The translations under genes and the position numbers were made by a program. A stretch of DNA of 64,000 bases, from the NCBI GenBank assembly GCA_033220425.1, contig CM065646.1, positions 503,501-567,500 on the forward strand. The letters are read 5' to 3'. Positions within the stretch are counted from its first letter, which is position 1; every line of letters begins with the position of its first letter. Shown here piece after piece: positions 10,750 to 22,732 of this stretch. The notes under the pieces are model-generated. The model was not told the origin of the DNA, ran no database searches, and was given only the letters and a program-made list of their open reading frames with translations. The DNA is from Lepraria neglecta. Taxonomy: Eukaryota > Ascomycota > Lecanoromycetes > Lecanorales > Stereocaulaceae.

Positions 10750-11985
10750 ATGACTCTTCTACCGGTCGACCTAGATGGCAAAGGACTCACTGATGTGGTG
10801 GTCGGAGGATGCTCTGCCTTTCTCGCTACTATAGCGGTAGCTTTACGAATCGTATCTCGGAGAATGGCAAGAATTCCTTTGGGAGCCGACGACTACATGA
10901 TCATGGTGGCCTTGGTGGGAGCTTTTTGCCCTTTGGAGAGAGGATGCCACTGACCACATCAACGATCAGATCTTCTGCTATGGATGTGTTGTGTTTAACG
11001 TAATAGGTGAGTCAATAATGACGTTTCTTAGCCCCGTAATTGCTGATTTCTGCGCAGGAGTAGTCTATGGAGCCATTGGTCCCCACGTCGAGCACCTCCA
11101 GGAGTCTCAGATCGTGGTAATTTTACAAGGCTAGTCTTGAATGCAGACTACTTGAAGAGCCGTACTGACTGATATACCAGAACCTCATACCTACCATAAT
11201 CATATGGGCCAGTGCATGCACTTCAGTCAAGGTGTCCCTTCTCCTCCTATACATTCACATCTTCGCAGTAAAACCACTTCGAAGGCTTGCCTACATAATA
11301 ATGGCTGTTGTGGTGGGGTAGTGGCTGTCCGTATTTCTAGAAGAGTTCCTTCTCTGCAGACCTTTTGCACTCAATTGGAATCGAGAGATCAAGGGTAGCA
11401 TTTGAAGCAATGAATTAGCGGCCTACATCGCAGCTGGCGTCATGAATCTTTGCACCGATCTTCTGGTGTTATGTCTCTCAGTCCCTATGGTTTTGAGATT
11501 ACATCTTCCTCTTCGGAACAGGATCGTTCTCTTGGGGGTCTTTGGAGTTGGCTTCTGGTGAGCTCGACCTTCCACAAATCAGTTTTGTCTACGGTGTTGA
11601 CCATGGATTCAGTGTCTGCATCATCTCATGTCTGAGAATTATTGCAGTCGTATCTTGGCGTGTCACTGATCCGACCTATACCATGTGGCCTATAGTTGTC
11701 TGGAGCCAGTTGGAGTACTCGCTGGGGATCATTTGTGCCTGTGTGCCCCTAATGCGGCTAATTTTCCGCAAGTTCTTTGTTAGTAGCTCGTACCACAAGA
11801 TACACGACAACGAACACGCTCAACGAGGCACCAAAACTTCCGATGACCATAGGATTCCACTAGGGTCAGTAGGAACTAGCACTTTTGTGAACACTGCGAT
11901 GGACGATCACTATCAGCATGATTTGGAGGGTGGACAGGATGCAGCAATTCAGGTCAAGGAGCTGGGATGTACAGTACATCCCTAA
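10750..11985 (+). pseudogene. Fungal rhodopsin-like (PTH11-type fold) membrane protein with two in-frame stops
   Basis: Seven-TM integral membrane protein of the fungal Rhodopsin-domain family. Exons 10750-10914, 10970-11006, 11058-11116, 11181-11557 and 11613-11985 all have good splice sites and consistent phases. Family marks are LRIVSRRMARIPLGADDYMIM at TM1-2, SVKVSLLLLYIHIF, FLLCRPFALNWN, and LGIICACVPLMRLIFRK at TM7. Two stops interrupt exon 4: TAG at 11319-11321 (where an aromatic residue before WLSVF is expected) and TGA at 11403-11405 (the GS-*-SNELAAYIAAG position). TGG to TAG would be a G-to-A change, as RIP can make on the opposite strand. Everything else is preserved, so inactivation seems recent. 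The function of such proteins is mostly unknown, although some sense surfaces or signals. Confidence 0.78.
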
Positions 11986-12258
11986 TGGTATTCCGGTCAA
12001 CAGGTGAAGGCACCAGAGGCTTTTAGCAGGAGCCGTTTGTTTGGACATTGAGGAAGATACAGGTATTGCACACTTTTGTGCCACTATATTGGAAGAGCAT
12101 AGAATTCTATAATCTCGGTCTAAGATAAGATGTTATCCTCAAATTACCGTCGACGATTGTGCACCCTATATACGTTTGCGCACCACGGTCCTTTTTCAAC
12201 GAGTCTTTCGGGCTATCTGGTAGTCAGAAGCTTGTTCTTCCTTTGATTGGCAAACTTA

Positions 12259-13452
12259 CTAAGCTTTCTGCAATGCTTTTATGTACTGGCCTGCCATCAA
12301 ATCCTGCCCTCGGCTCTTGAGATAGCTTCCAAGGCCTTCGGCTATTGCCATATCGTTTTGCCCATAATGTCGAACAGGAATATAGACCCGTGGTGTTGGA
12401 AGCAACTGTCCAGGCCTGAAGTCATAGTAATAAAGGATGCCCGCAGTACGATAGGCGTTGTGAAGTAGCTCCTAGTCTTAGCTTGAGTGCTGTGCTGGAA
12501 GTAGCACGAGTCGCCAGAGCTTTTCAAGTTCCCGAACACCTTTGTCCATATCCCGCTGTTTGAGCTTTCCATTAAGTGTCATGTTGGCTCGAACGGAATC
12601 GAACGATGTGGATCGGCTTCGCATATACACTTATATGCGTGAAGACGCCGGCCATTGACAATCGATGGATAAATACGTTCGAAGATTACTGAGTAGGAAG
12701 TCAAACGCCGGGAACTGTAATCTTTCGAGCTTTGTGAGTTCCGCGATTGCTTCAGAAATCAGGGCTAAAGTCGACTGTCCATGCTCTCTAGTTTTGAAAG
12801 TCGGAATGAAGTAGGCTTTGAGCATTGGTCGTGTGTCACCAAAGGCGAAAGCAACAAAAGACCGCGATTGGTAAGATGCCGTGGCCGAAGTTGCGTCATC
12901 AGCTTCATGTCCGCGGTTGTAAGTCAGAAGTTCTGCGGTAAAGTGACGGAACCAGCGGAGATCGGTGTTGGGGGGCATATGCTGATCATTCGCAACTAGG
13001 TGATTGGTAGCAAATTCATTCAGAGGGTCTTGCGAAGTCCCAGCTCTGAGCCCGATAGGTTCTACAGAAAGCCTCACTGTTGGTGGTTTGTGTCCAAGAC
13101 CCCATTCCCAGCTCATCTCGACAGGAGTACCATTGTCAGTCATGAAGCTTTTCCACGGAGAGACTCTGCGCAAGGAATCTGGCCTGGGCCCAAGTCTAGG
13201 AGCAAGGAAGAAGAAATAAAAATGGAGAATGTCGTATTGAGCCGCAAGCTTATAAGTTTCCTGGAGAAGAATAGCAAGCAGTGGGCCGGTTCTGCTCCAC
13301 CAGCTCTGAGCATTGACCTCCTCATGCACCAAGTATTTCTTCAGCGCCTGCCATAAGTTGATCTTCCGTTGTTCCTTGGCTATCACCTTCATCCAACTTG
13401 GAAACTGAGAGTATCTTGTCACGCACTTCGGCTGGGTGCATGGACTTGGCAT
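12259..13452 (-). pseudogene. DMATS-type indole prenyltransferase with four in-frame stops
   Basis: This gene is homologous to dimethylallyltryptophan synthase-type aromatic prenyltransferases (ABBA fold). The start is ATG 13452 or ATG 13392, just before INLWQALKKYL. A single frame then reads WWSRTGPLLAILLQ, APRLGPRP, the substrate region GTPVEMSWEWG, VRLSVEPIG and LKAYFIPTFKT. After TAA at 12631-12633 the same frame continues with family sequence: VYMRSRSTSFDSVRANMTL, then RTAGILYYYDFRPG and PRVYIPVRHYGQND. Further stops stand at 12478-12480 (TAA), 12472-12474 (TAG) and 12259-12261 (TAG), and the C-terminal end is lost. There is no frameshift. All four stops can arise from CAA or CAG by one C-to-T change, the RIP-type pattern. 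It indicates that the locus once belonged to an indole or prenylated-peptide pathway. Confidence 0.85.
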
Positions 13453-13955
13453 TATATTCTCTTATCTCCAAGTCATCTTCCTCGATCTCCGATGTCCTTT
13501 CAGATACAATAAGACAGGAGGCATGCAATGATTGGGATTGCATCGAGCTCAAAGACATGGTTGAAAAGACCACGTAGGAGGAAATAGAGTGGAGTCATAT
13601 GCGCATGAAGACAACTAAATTGATCAAGAAGGCTTCTGTGGCATTGATATCACCCAGCGGAGTCATTAGGATACATTAGAATGTACTAGTCTCCTCCTAG
13701 TTCATGGGTGAGGGTGTTCAATGGTGTGGATACTCCCAGGAGGGATAAGAAAATTAGGCACGGTAGGAAGACGTTAAGATGCGCATGCAAGACGGGCCAT
13801 CTACATATCCCCAAACGTCTATGTAAAGTACGAATTCTGGTAGGAAAACGAGCATCCGCGAGAACTTTTGACCTAGTATACAGAATGCATCCGTCGCCAC
13901 GTTCTACGCTCGCCGCACCATATTTCAACCTCTGAGGATTGCTACTCAGTACGTC
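13453..13955. other. Intergenic, nothing recognised
   Basis: This stretch marks the boundary between the decayed metabolite locus and the conserved block. A short open frame at 13322-13573 on the minus strand overlaps the DMATS start in another frame and has no recognisable homology. Confidence 0.4.
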
Positions 13956-14393
13956 TTACTCCTTTGACTTCATTGTCTCCCTGTTCTCCTTTGCCAACTC
14001 CTCCAGACACTCCATAGCCTCTTCCTCTCTCCCCACGGGCACAAAAAGATGATCGTGGAAGAATCCACTAACAGGATTGACACCCATGCCCTTCTCCGCC
14101 AGTCTCGTAGCAATGACTGCCATGAACCCCACTGCTTCGAGAGATGAATGTACCTCGCATGTGATCATTCTGCAAGGGAACGCATAATTCACAATGTTGT
14201 GTTCTTTAGCAGAGTCCAAGGTAGAAACGATAGTAATTCCTTCCGCCTCACGGAAAAGGAGTTGCTTGTAAAGCGTCTCGGGCAGCGGAGCGGACAGTAG
14301 AAAGGTAATGAATACATAGGTAGAGGGGTGCAGCGTAGCTTTCAGGGTAGCGAGGAGGGTGGAGAGCGAGGTCTCTCCCTGAGCAGCAGCCAT
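13956..14393 (-). CDS. ACT-domain protein (two ACT-like halves)
   Basis: Single-exon protein of 145 residues, about the usual length of this small family. The N-terminal half (LATLKATLHPSTYVFI) and the C-terminal half (CRMITCEVHSSLEAVGFMAVIATRLAEKG, then GFFHDHLFVPV) match the paired ACT-like fold found in bacterial and fungal small regulatory proteins (ACT_3/ACT_7 type). Such domains bind amino acids, but the ligand and role of this protein are unknown. The start is the first ATG (MAAAQGETS) and the end is a Lys/Glu-rich tail. No introns or damage are visible. Confidence 0.85.
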   Translation of the reverse strand: MAAAQGETSLSTLLATLKATLHPSTYVFITFLLSAPLPETLYKQLLFREAEGITIVSTLDSAKEHNIVNYAFPCRMITCEVHSSLEAVGFMAVIATRLAEKGMGVNPVSGFFHDHLFVPVGREEEAMECLEELAKENRETMKSKE

Positions 14394-15446
14394 CGGCGTT
14401 GTCCTGAAGGGAAAATATAAGACTCTTGGCCTTGAAAATCCTTCAGCCGGATGGGCTTGCCAGACTTCGGAATGGCCACCAGAAGAGCGGCTTCAGGTCT
14501 ATGATGGCATGATTGCGGATCGACTCATGCCAGACGCTGCCCGTTTCCGTCAGGGTTTGACCTTGTAGGAACATCTCAGACGTTGGGTTTCACGTTGGAA
14601 ATTGAAGTTGGTAAACGGTCAAAAGCCTCCCGCGACCGCGGTTTCAGTTGCCCTGTCCAAACAAACAACGTTGATTGGTGTACCTTTCGAAATTGTTGAC
14701 CCTCCAACAATCTAGATGCTTGTAACCAGGATTTGAGTATGCCTTCAGGATCTTGAGTTCACAACACACGGCAATTGTACCAGCGATCCACGCTGCTAGG
14801 CTTTGTAAATGCCCACGATAAACTTCCGACTCCCACGCGAGCGACGGGCCCATAGCTAGCTGTGGCTTCGAATCCTTGCAAGTGCAGCATCACACCCTTT
14901 AATTCAGCCTCAAAGGGTTAAGCGTCAGAGGGGAACCTGCATCCCCGTGATATGGCCTGCAGACTAGCCTCTAATTGGAGCTTCCCCAAATTTGAGCTTC
15001 ATGGCGGCCCTGACTACCTTGACAGGCCGGCCTTCTGGACTTTTCCAGTGCCGCAGGGGAAGGAAGCGAATCCTCCCTGAGAAATCCCCCTTCTTCGACT
15101 TGCGATATGCTATCAGATCCTTCCCTCACAGACTTCTGGTCATCTCTCTCCCCATAGACTGGAATTTCCGCGTTAATCGACGCAAGGGGGTCTTGGCGAG
15201 CTGCCTCCTGTTTCTGCACCTGCCGCAGCTTGGGGAATACCTACAAGTGACTACTTAACACCCTCCCAGAAGGTACCAGAGACTGACATGCTCGGAGAGT
15301 TATATAGATCCCCTATCATAACCGCCAATTGATAGACTTAGAGCAGCCACCTAACAGTTAGCTTGCATTGCCGCGCTTCAATCTCAATCCCAATCCCAAT
15401 TGAGTCGTCCCAGCTCAATTGAACCTTTACACATACCACCATCAAC
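14394..15446. other. Intergenic, upstream regions
   Basis: About 1 kb separates the ACT gene from the DENN gene, which are divergent. The last 150 bases before 15447 are rich in CAAT/CCCAAT-like repeats (about 15380-15405), which could be promoter elements. No gene is supported; the short minus-strand frame at 14971-15219 shows no homology. Confidence 0.4.
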
Positions 15447-18400
15447 ATGGGTCCTTCGCTTTCACTACGCGATCATGCCTCCTTCGTGCGTCCACGAACA
15501 CGGGACAAGCAGCCAGAGAGGCCTGTCACTCGAGACCATGGCGAACACTCTCTTATGATCCCAAGTCGGACATCCTCGCTCCACTCACGTATCACTGCGC
15601 CCATTCCATCACAACTCAACATCAAACCAAGCCAGAGAACACCAAAGACACTCACACATGCTTATATGGTATGTGGTGTTGGCCGGGAACCGTCACAATG
15701 GGCCAAAGCACCACCACCAGCGCAGGGGAAGATCGGACACATGAAAGGTGCTATGGGCCAATTCTGGCTTCCAGAGATTTTGGGTAGCAGCCCGCGGTTA
15801 GAGCAGGACAATGAGATTGCAAGAGCCTTGTACTCTGCTATGAGGGTGAGCTACGATGCCAATGTTGCCATTCGAGCGTGAAAGCTGACACGACCAGGCT
15901 TGCTTTCCTCATGATGTCGAAATCTGCACCGGCCGAAGCCAACCACACTGCGTACATCACTCCTTCGTACTCCAACAAGACTCATCACACACACTATATG
16001 GCATTGCACTGCGAGTATGGTCAAGGGCAGACGACAAGCGAGCAGAGACAATTCGTGACCTACGAAGAAAGACTGAGGCGGACTACTACGAGTCGTCAGA
16101 CGAGACCTACTGGATCCCATACTGCCTTAGCTTCCTCTCACGATATCCACTATACGATCTACTAGGAGACTATCTTCGAGGCATGTGGATCCATTGGAAC
16201 AAAGCTACCAACCTCTTCCACGCCGAGGAGGTCTCAAGAATACTCAGCTTCCCAGCACCAAGACTCAACGACCTCGTAAGAATAGATATGAAGGACTACG
16301 CTCTGTGCTACCAATTCCCATCTTCACCTACCGGTTTCCAGAACTTCAGCATGTGGCCTTTGTTCACCTGCTTGTCCATTCCCAACATCGTGGGCGTTAT
16401 CGAAGCCGCAGTGTCATCAACCCGACGGATAATCTTCATCAGCCACTACCCAGCCATGCTCACAGTTGCAACTGAGACTGTCCGTCACTGCGTCCGAGTC
16501 TACGAGTGGAGCGGTCTCTACGTACCAGTCGTCCATGCCCGCCATGCAAAGGAACTTGTACAAGAGCCTGGACCATACATGCTAGGTATCACCGCCGAAT
16601 GCCGATCTCTTTTCACCGCACCATCTGACGCCCTTGTTATTGACCTGGACCGGAACTATGTCATGACCTCAGCTCCTCCTACGGTCTTGTCGTCAGGACA
16701 AAGAGCTAAAATGATCTCTCGTTTGACCAATGCACTCAGTGGTGACGTGTCACCTGCTGGTGTTCCTACGCATTTGCGGTCTGCTTACGGAGGCGGAAAA
16801 TTGATTCCTGCTGGTCAAATCATTGTCATGAGGGGAGAAGTGGAGAGTGTGGAGAATCCGCCGTGGTGGAATCAGGACAGTGTTATGAGTGTCATGGATC
16901 ATGTCTGCGAGAAGCTTGTAAGCGCATACGATGAAGGCATTACGGGAAACCATGTACTGACCATCTTAGGGCCGCAACACTGGCATGAAAGCAATTTTCG
17001 GCGGCTCAGTGAAGAAGCCATTGATGACTAAGGTTTCAATGAGGCATCTCAACGAGATCGTTCGCGAGCGAAATCAGTACTCGAGAGATGCTATGGAGGC
17101 ATGGCAGGATTTCATCAATCTCAAGGGTAGAATGGACGGCGAGCTTGCCAAGGTCACCAAGAGGAACAACTTCTTGGTGGACGAGCTTGAGAGCTGGAAG
17201 CAGCAGGTGAGGATTTCATCACTACTTGCTATATGTTTAGATATACTGACAGGGTCTACAGTTCCTCAAATTCCAAGCGTTCGCCGAACAACTCACCAAG
17301 GAGACTCAAGACCTCAAAGTCAAGATCGAAACCCACAAACGCGAGAACCGCCGTCTCACTTCTCTTATCGACCAGCAGAAGGACGATGCTGCTCGCCTTA
17401 CTTCCCGCATCAATGGTACAGAAAAGCAACGGGACGACGCTCTCGAAGCGCTTGTCCTCCAGCAAGAGATAGCCGAAGAGCTCGAACGCGAACGCAAGCG
17501 CAACAAGAAAGAGCTCTCTGCTCTTCAACACACTAATGCAACCATCATGCGTCAACGCGACGAATCCCGCCGCGTGGTACTCCATCTCCGCAGCCTCATC
17601 GATGGTCAAACTCACCATATGGAGCACATCGTACACTCCCTCAACCAGGCTCCAGAGCTCAGCGACTACATAGAAGAAGGCTACGAAGACGCACCAGAGG
17701 ACGCCGAAGACCGCGAGTCAGTTGCAGGCAGCGAACCGAACCACCGTCTTCGTGCTCCAGAACTACTCCGCTCATTATCCAGCGAAAGCAGCGCTTCAGA
17801 GGCGGGTCACTTAGACAAGGAAGCTGTGGCCCCAGACATGGAATCTCGCTTCTTCTCCCCGCTGTCACCGAGCGCAGGACGAACCGGCAACCGCCTCAGC
17901 ATCGCTGACATAGCGGATCGTCATCTCCGCGACAAAACCGACGCTATCGCTTACATTATCCGCAACATTAGTGACCAGTGCGCCGCTGCTGTTGAAGGCC
18001 TGCAGCTTGCTCAGACTGCTGAGCATGAAGACGCTGATAACGAGCACCTCGACCCCGACCTCCCTGGTACCAGCAAGAACTTGCATAAGCACACGGAGTC
18101 TGACGGCAATGAGTCGATGCATACAGACGTTAGTCAACTTGGCACCAGCGAGAATGGCGACGTTGCAGACAGCGGCCACGGCGGCTCAACCGGCTTCCTC
18201 ACTCCGCACGAAGAGTCAGGCATCCATAGCAGGACTAACAGCATTCCGCCCACGCCCGATCTCGTGGGTGGAGGCAGGAGTAGCACTTCGATGAGTGGGT
18301 ACAGCAACTCTACCGCACCAACGCAAGCGGGGAGAGACAGCCAGCAATGGGGCATGCATTCTGATGCAGGGAAGGGCATGAAAATCGTTGAAGCTGACGA

Positions 18401-18506
18401 ATCCGTACGCGATGATGCCTCCGAAGCTGGCTGTCAGGAAGAAGTTATAGGAAAGAATAACACGACGAGTGAGGCGAGGCCTGTAACGGCGCGGATTGTG
18501 GCATGA
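15447..18506 (+). CDS. DENN-domain protein with C-terminal coiled coil
   Basis: Predicted 966-residue DENN (uDENN-cDENN-dDENN) protein; such proteins usually act as guanine nucleotide exchange factors for Rab GTPases on membranes. Exons: 15447-15845, 15898-16917, 16970-17206 and 17262-18506, all phase-0 junctions. The uDENN part includes AYMVCGVGREPSQW and CFPHDVEICTGR; the cDENN core is RIIFISHYPAMLTVATETV, VPVVHARHAKELVQEPGPY and DALVIDLDRNYVMTSAPP. IFGGSVKKPLMTKVSMRHLN follows. From about residue 440 a long coiled coil begins (FLKFQAFAEQLTKETQDLK to RQRDESRRVV), then an acidic, Ser-rich disordered tail. No damage is seen. The Rab partner cannot be told from the sequence. Confidence 0.9.
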
Positions 18507-19497
18507 GTCTATTTCACTTCATTTCATTTCATTGACGGGATATGCTTGGAGATATTGGAGCTATGAGGTGTTTGGAGATCTTGGTGATTTGCTATAACAA
18601 TTTTCTGGACGGCTGTGAAGATTGATTCGGGGCTTGGGGCAATATCTACATGTATTGTTCCGATGTCTCTTGGACGGCGCCGCAGATTCGGGGTAATATC
18701 TAATTGCTCCTATGTCTTTCACTTTCCTGTATGCATCTTAAGGTTGGAGGAACTTTTATGGGAGAAAGAAGATGGGAGATTATTCTTGCTGAAGTGGGTT
18801 TCTCTTGTACATACATATCCTTGAGAGATCTCTCATCCATCTAATAACCATCATGCAGTCTTACTAAAAGCTTTGAGTTATTTAGCCTATCAGCATCGTT
18901 TACCTGAACCATTAGACTTTCTCAAACTCCTGCAAAAGCATATTCGACATCTGAATCATTAGGTACAGGCATCTTTCATGCCGGGTGGATAGTCAAATAT
19001 CACGGGAGCACTAGCAGGGGACTTATGAAATTCCTATGCTCCAACAGGAGGGCCTTGATGAGCCTTTCATTTTCCTTCTTCCGGCATCCACCAAATACAA
19101 AAGAATAGAACCGTAGTGGCTGAGCAAATGCGACGATCTACTTTACCCCAGCGCGAAAGACGTCTGTAGAGAGCTATAGCATCAGTCTCAACCAATTGCG
19201 TTTGAGAAATGCTTGCTCCGTATAGCTGAGGAAGAATATTCTCCAAAGTCGTTGGAGTTTCTACAAAGTACCGCCGACGGCTTCAAACGTTCACTCAAGA
19301 GGGATCTCTGTAAAGCACGAGCAATCTGGTGTAGGGGAAAATTTTCATTGAAATGCTAATCGGAGTAAGAACCTATGGGTATTGGGTATCATTTTATGCC
19401 AACGGGGGAAAGAGTATGGTCATCATCCAGCGCCTTTATCATCCTCCACCACCACCACTATCACCATCACCATCACTACCACGATCTTCCATCTTCC
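18507..19497. other. Intergenic between convergent genes
   Basis: This holds the 3' flanks of the DENN gene and the TBC gene. A CAC/CAT-type simple repeat (about 19445-19483) encodes nothing supported. No other feature was seen. Confidence 0.45.
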
Positions 19498-22400
19498 TCA
19501 GCCCTTGACCCCCTCAACCTCATCCTCAACCGGTCTCGGCTCCCTCAAACTCAACTCCCCACTCGCCCCACTCCCATCACTAGCCCCCCTCTTCCTCCCT
19601 TTCTCCCTCCCCCTCTCCTCCTCCACAGCCTTCCACCTCCTCTCCTCCACCTCACTCCTCCTAACCTCCCTCTTCAACGCATCACTAGCAGAAACTAACC
19701 CGTCAATACTAATCGCGTGATCAGTCATTTCATTGCCAATATACCCGTACACGAGTGCAGCGGAGTCGCATTCCAGTAGCTGCGCTTCGTTTAGTTTGAG
19801 AAGCGCGAGAGCAACTTGGAAGAGGAAGGTCGACCCGTCGTTGAAGCAGAGAACAACGTCCCAAACGCGGAAGAGGGCTTCGGCACTTAGGCAGTCTGTG
19901 AAGACTGAGAGGAACCATTGGAAGGTTAGGGCTTCAAGTTCTATGCCTAGTTCGTCTAGATGGGCGGAGAGTTTGGGGAGGATCTCGGTGACGTATTGGC
20001 GGAGGACCTGCTGGTCAGCGCGGGAGGCTAGCAGGGAGTGGTCGTAGTAGTGTTGGGGGAGGATGTTCTCGATCATGCTTGTAAGAACCCAGAAGGCGTC
20101 TTCGGCTGTTGGCATGATTAGAAGGAGAGACGCAGTGATCAGGTTCATGCCTTGGCAGTAGCCTACTTCTGGGTTGCGGCGGGAGTAAGCGAGGAGGACT
20201 TCATTGAGTTTGGTGACGCCGGGCCCTTTACGGAAGAAAATGTTGTCGGTTAGGGTGCGGTTGATGTCCATTTGGATTTGGGCTACGATTGTAGGGTCAT
20301 CGATGTTGCTGGCGACTAGCTCGTCGTAGTAGCCCGGTACCTTCAAAGCGGAGGCACCGCTGCATTCGGCCCAGATTTTGGCTCGGTAAGCGACTGGTAT
20401 GCCGCCTAGTACAAGCTGTTTGAATTCTTTCCATTTGGCTTGCCCGACTTTGCCCTTGTTGCCAAGGCCTGCGACACCTATCATTTCTCCGTCTGTGAGG
20501 GCGACTTCTGGCATCACTAGTTTGGAGCGAGCATCTGAGCTAACAGCACTCTCGCCTTCTCTCTTGCGTTCAGCCCTGACTTTCCGAAGGAACTCGTTCC
20601 ATTTAATTGTCTTCTCACGTTGCAACGTATCATGGAGCTCAGTCAATTGTGCTAGGAGCAGTTTTACGGGCTCCTCTTCCACAGTTGTTGATGTGGCCTG
20701 GGCACTTTCAGGGCTAAGCGAAGATTGAACAATTTCTGCGTTTTCTGCTGTGACAGGTGACATCTCTGGTTCTGGGTTGAGGCTCGTCGATGGCAAAGAT
20801 ACACGCGAGCCACCAGTCGTCGGGGCCCTCTTCAGGCGGGGACTAGGAGCATCCGAGCTGATCACGGTCGTGGCAGGCTTAGCTGACGGAGTGTGAGAAA
20901 GTAGCTCAGTAGGAAATGTCGCGACTTTCAGATAGTCTTGCCATCGCTTGGTCGGTTTGTCTTCGGCCCTGTCATCGTTTGAACCTGGTGTTTCTGGCCG
21001 GCCCACGGAATTTGCTTTCGACCGTATAGAGACTCTATCAGGATCTGTAATTTTAAGAGAGTCGCGCGCGCCTCCAATGAGTTCAACGTTGGCGCTGACA
21101 TTCGATTTACCCCTAGCATGACCCTTTGACATTTCAGCTGCTTTCTTCCTCCGGCGCTGGTCATAGATGAAGCCAAATCTATCTGTGAGAAGATCTGACA
21201 ACCCGTCATTCTTCTTGTTAAATTGCGTCAGAGTCGGAGGCTTGGAGTCGGCTGGATGGATAGTGTCCATCTCCACGGGTCCAAGATTAGTAGCAGCATC
21301 GGCCGACCCTGGGCTTGCGGGCATTTGCACGTTCGACGGCTGCGGATGGCCCCTGAGTGTACCACCTACCTTAAGTGGAAGCGGCTGCGCGGGTTTCTTC
21401 GAGCCATGGCTAGAAGTGTCCATGCTGTTCACCTTCATCAGGGCTGCTTTGGCTGTTGTAGGCGCTGGACCCGAAGTTGTTGAATTAGTCCCTGGTGGTT
21501 TTGCCTTTGCACTACCAGTCGTAGAAGATCTCCCTCTTACTGTGCCTTGTTTATCAGGATCCCGGCTGGCCTGAACGTTCCCAGCGAATAACTTCATCGT
21601 CCAGGATGCAACAGAATTTGAAGACCGCCGAGAGTGTTCCGCAGTCGAGCTTTGGGATGTCAAGGTACGCGTAGGAGGGGGGTGAGAACAGGTCCTGATC
21701 CAGCCCTTTCCGGCGCCCATTGCTACCACTGTAACCCCGAGCTCTCATTACGCTCCCCACCTCTTCATTATAGTCGCTCACCACGCTGCTCGCTCGACTA
21801 GTCTTGTGGCTCGTGGCATTACCATTCCATAGATAGTCCTTCCATCCTCGTAGAGTACTGCTTGGGCGGCCTTGGGAGTCCACGCTGGAAGTTATAGATC
21901 GCCCATCTGACTCTTTCGAAAGCACACTTCGAGCCTTGACCGTTGCCTGTTTGTCGGTCTCGGCCAGCGAGTCAAGGTAGCCTTCATCTATCTCAGCACT
22001 CAATCTCCCCACATCATCCTTCATGGCCTCTCCCATCATCTCATCGATTCCGTTTGTAACGCCTGGTATCCTATCTTTCCTGTCCCTACCACCAGGACTT
22101 TTCGTGCCAGCCTTCTGCGGTGGATCTTGTAACTTAAATGATTCGTCCGTAGCATGCTCTATACGATGTAGCCTAGTCTCAATATCCAGATTCGAGACCT
22201 CCACCTCCCTCAGCATCTTCTTAAGCTCCCTTTCCCTCTCCTCTGCCTGCCGCCGGAAGAGCGTAATCTCAGCATCTCGTTGTGCCACATCTAGCGCCAG
22301 CTGCCTGACCAAGACCACCGCACCATTCTTCTTGATCAAATGTCTGATGTCGGCATCGGAAGACATGTGTAGAGCGCCCGGTACGTCTTGTGGACTGCCT

Positions 22401-22732
22401 TTGGGGGAGTCCTCGAAGAGCGCTGAGCGGCCTCGAAAGGATGGCGTGCTTTTGATAAGACTCTCGACGGTCGATGGATTCTTCTTGGAGGGTTTCCGAG
22501 GCGTTTCGCTGGGAGTCTGAGGCTGGGATTGCACAGCCAGCTGCCTGTCGGGCTTGGTGCCGGGTGAGGCATCGGGCGACAACGAAGGGAACGACTCGAG
22601 GGTTTTGGCAGATGTTGGAGTCACCAGGGAATGCTTTCGAGATCCTGCTCTAGCAGACCTTCGCGACGCTGTAGAAACGTGGGATGTGGTACGCTCCAAG
22701 CCAGTGCCGTCATTTTGGCCTGCCATTTCCAT
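19498..22732 (-). CDS. TBC-domain Rab GTPase-activating protein (frame broken at a G6 run)
   Basis: Large RabGAP of about 1075 residues in two overlapping frames. Frame 1 (22732 to about 21683) gives a Ser/Thr/Pro-rich N-terminus, a coiled coil near residues 140-195 (RQLALDVAQRDAEITLFRR) and SGSNGRRKGLDQDLFSPP. Frame 2 (about 21676 to 19498) continues with SSTAEHSRRSSNSVASWTMK, a disordered region and a complete TBC domain near 20430-19700: GIPVAYRAKIW, the arginine finger in IQMDINR, the glutamine finger in YCQGMN, and CLSAEALFRVWD. The two frames join if one base is removed from the run of six G (plus strand) at 21677-21682. No splice pair rescues the frame, because the conserved NSVASW motif would be lost. 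An assembly error is the simplest explanation, since the rest is conserved. Both catalytic fingers suggest an active GAP. Confidence 0.85.

Noticed and set aside
11300-11420. Intron hiding both stops of the rhodopsin-like gene
   Set aside because: Any intron here would delete the conserved WLSVFLEEFLLCRPFALNW membrane segment.
13322-13573. Open frame overlapping the DMATS start
   Set aside because: It is in another frame, has no family similarity and runs over conserved DMATS residues.
14971-15219. 82-residue minus-strand frame
   Set aside because: Low-complexity and without recognisable relatives; it falls in the DENN upstream region.
21554-21729. Intron joining the two RabGAP frames
   Set aside because: No GT-AG pair in correct phase exists that keeps the conserved SRRSSNSVASW segment; removing one base from the G6 run is simpler.
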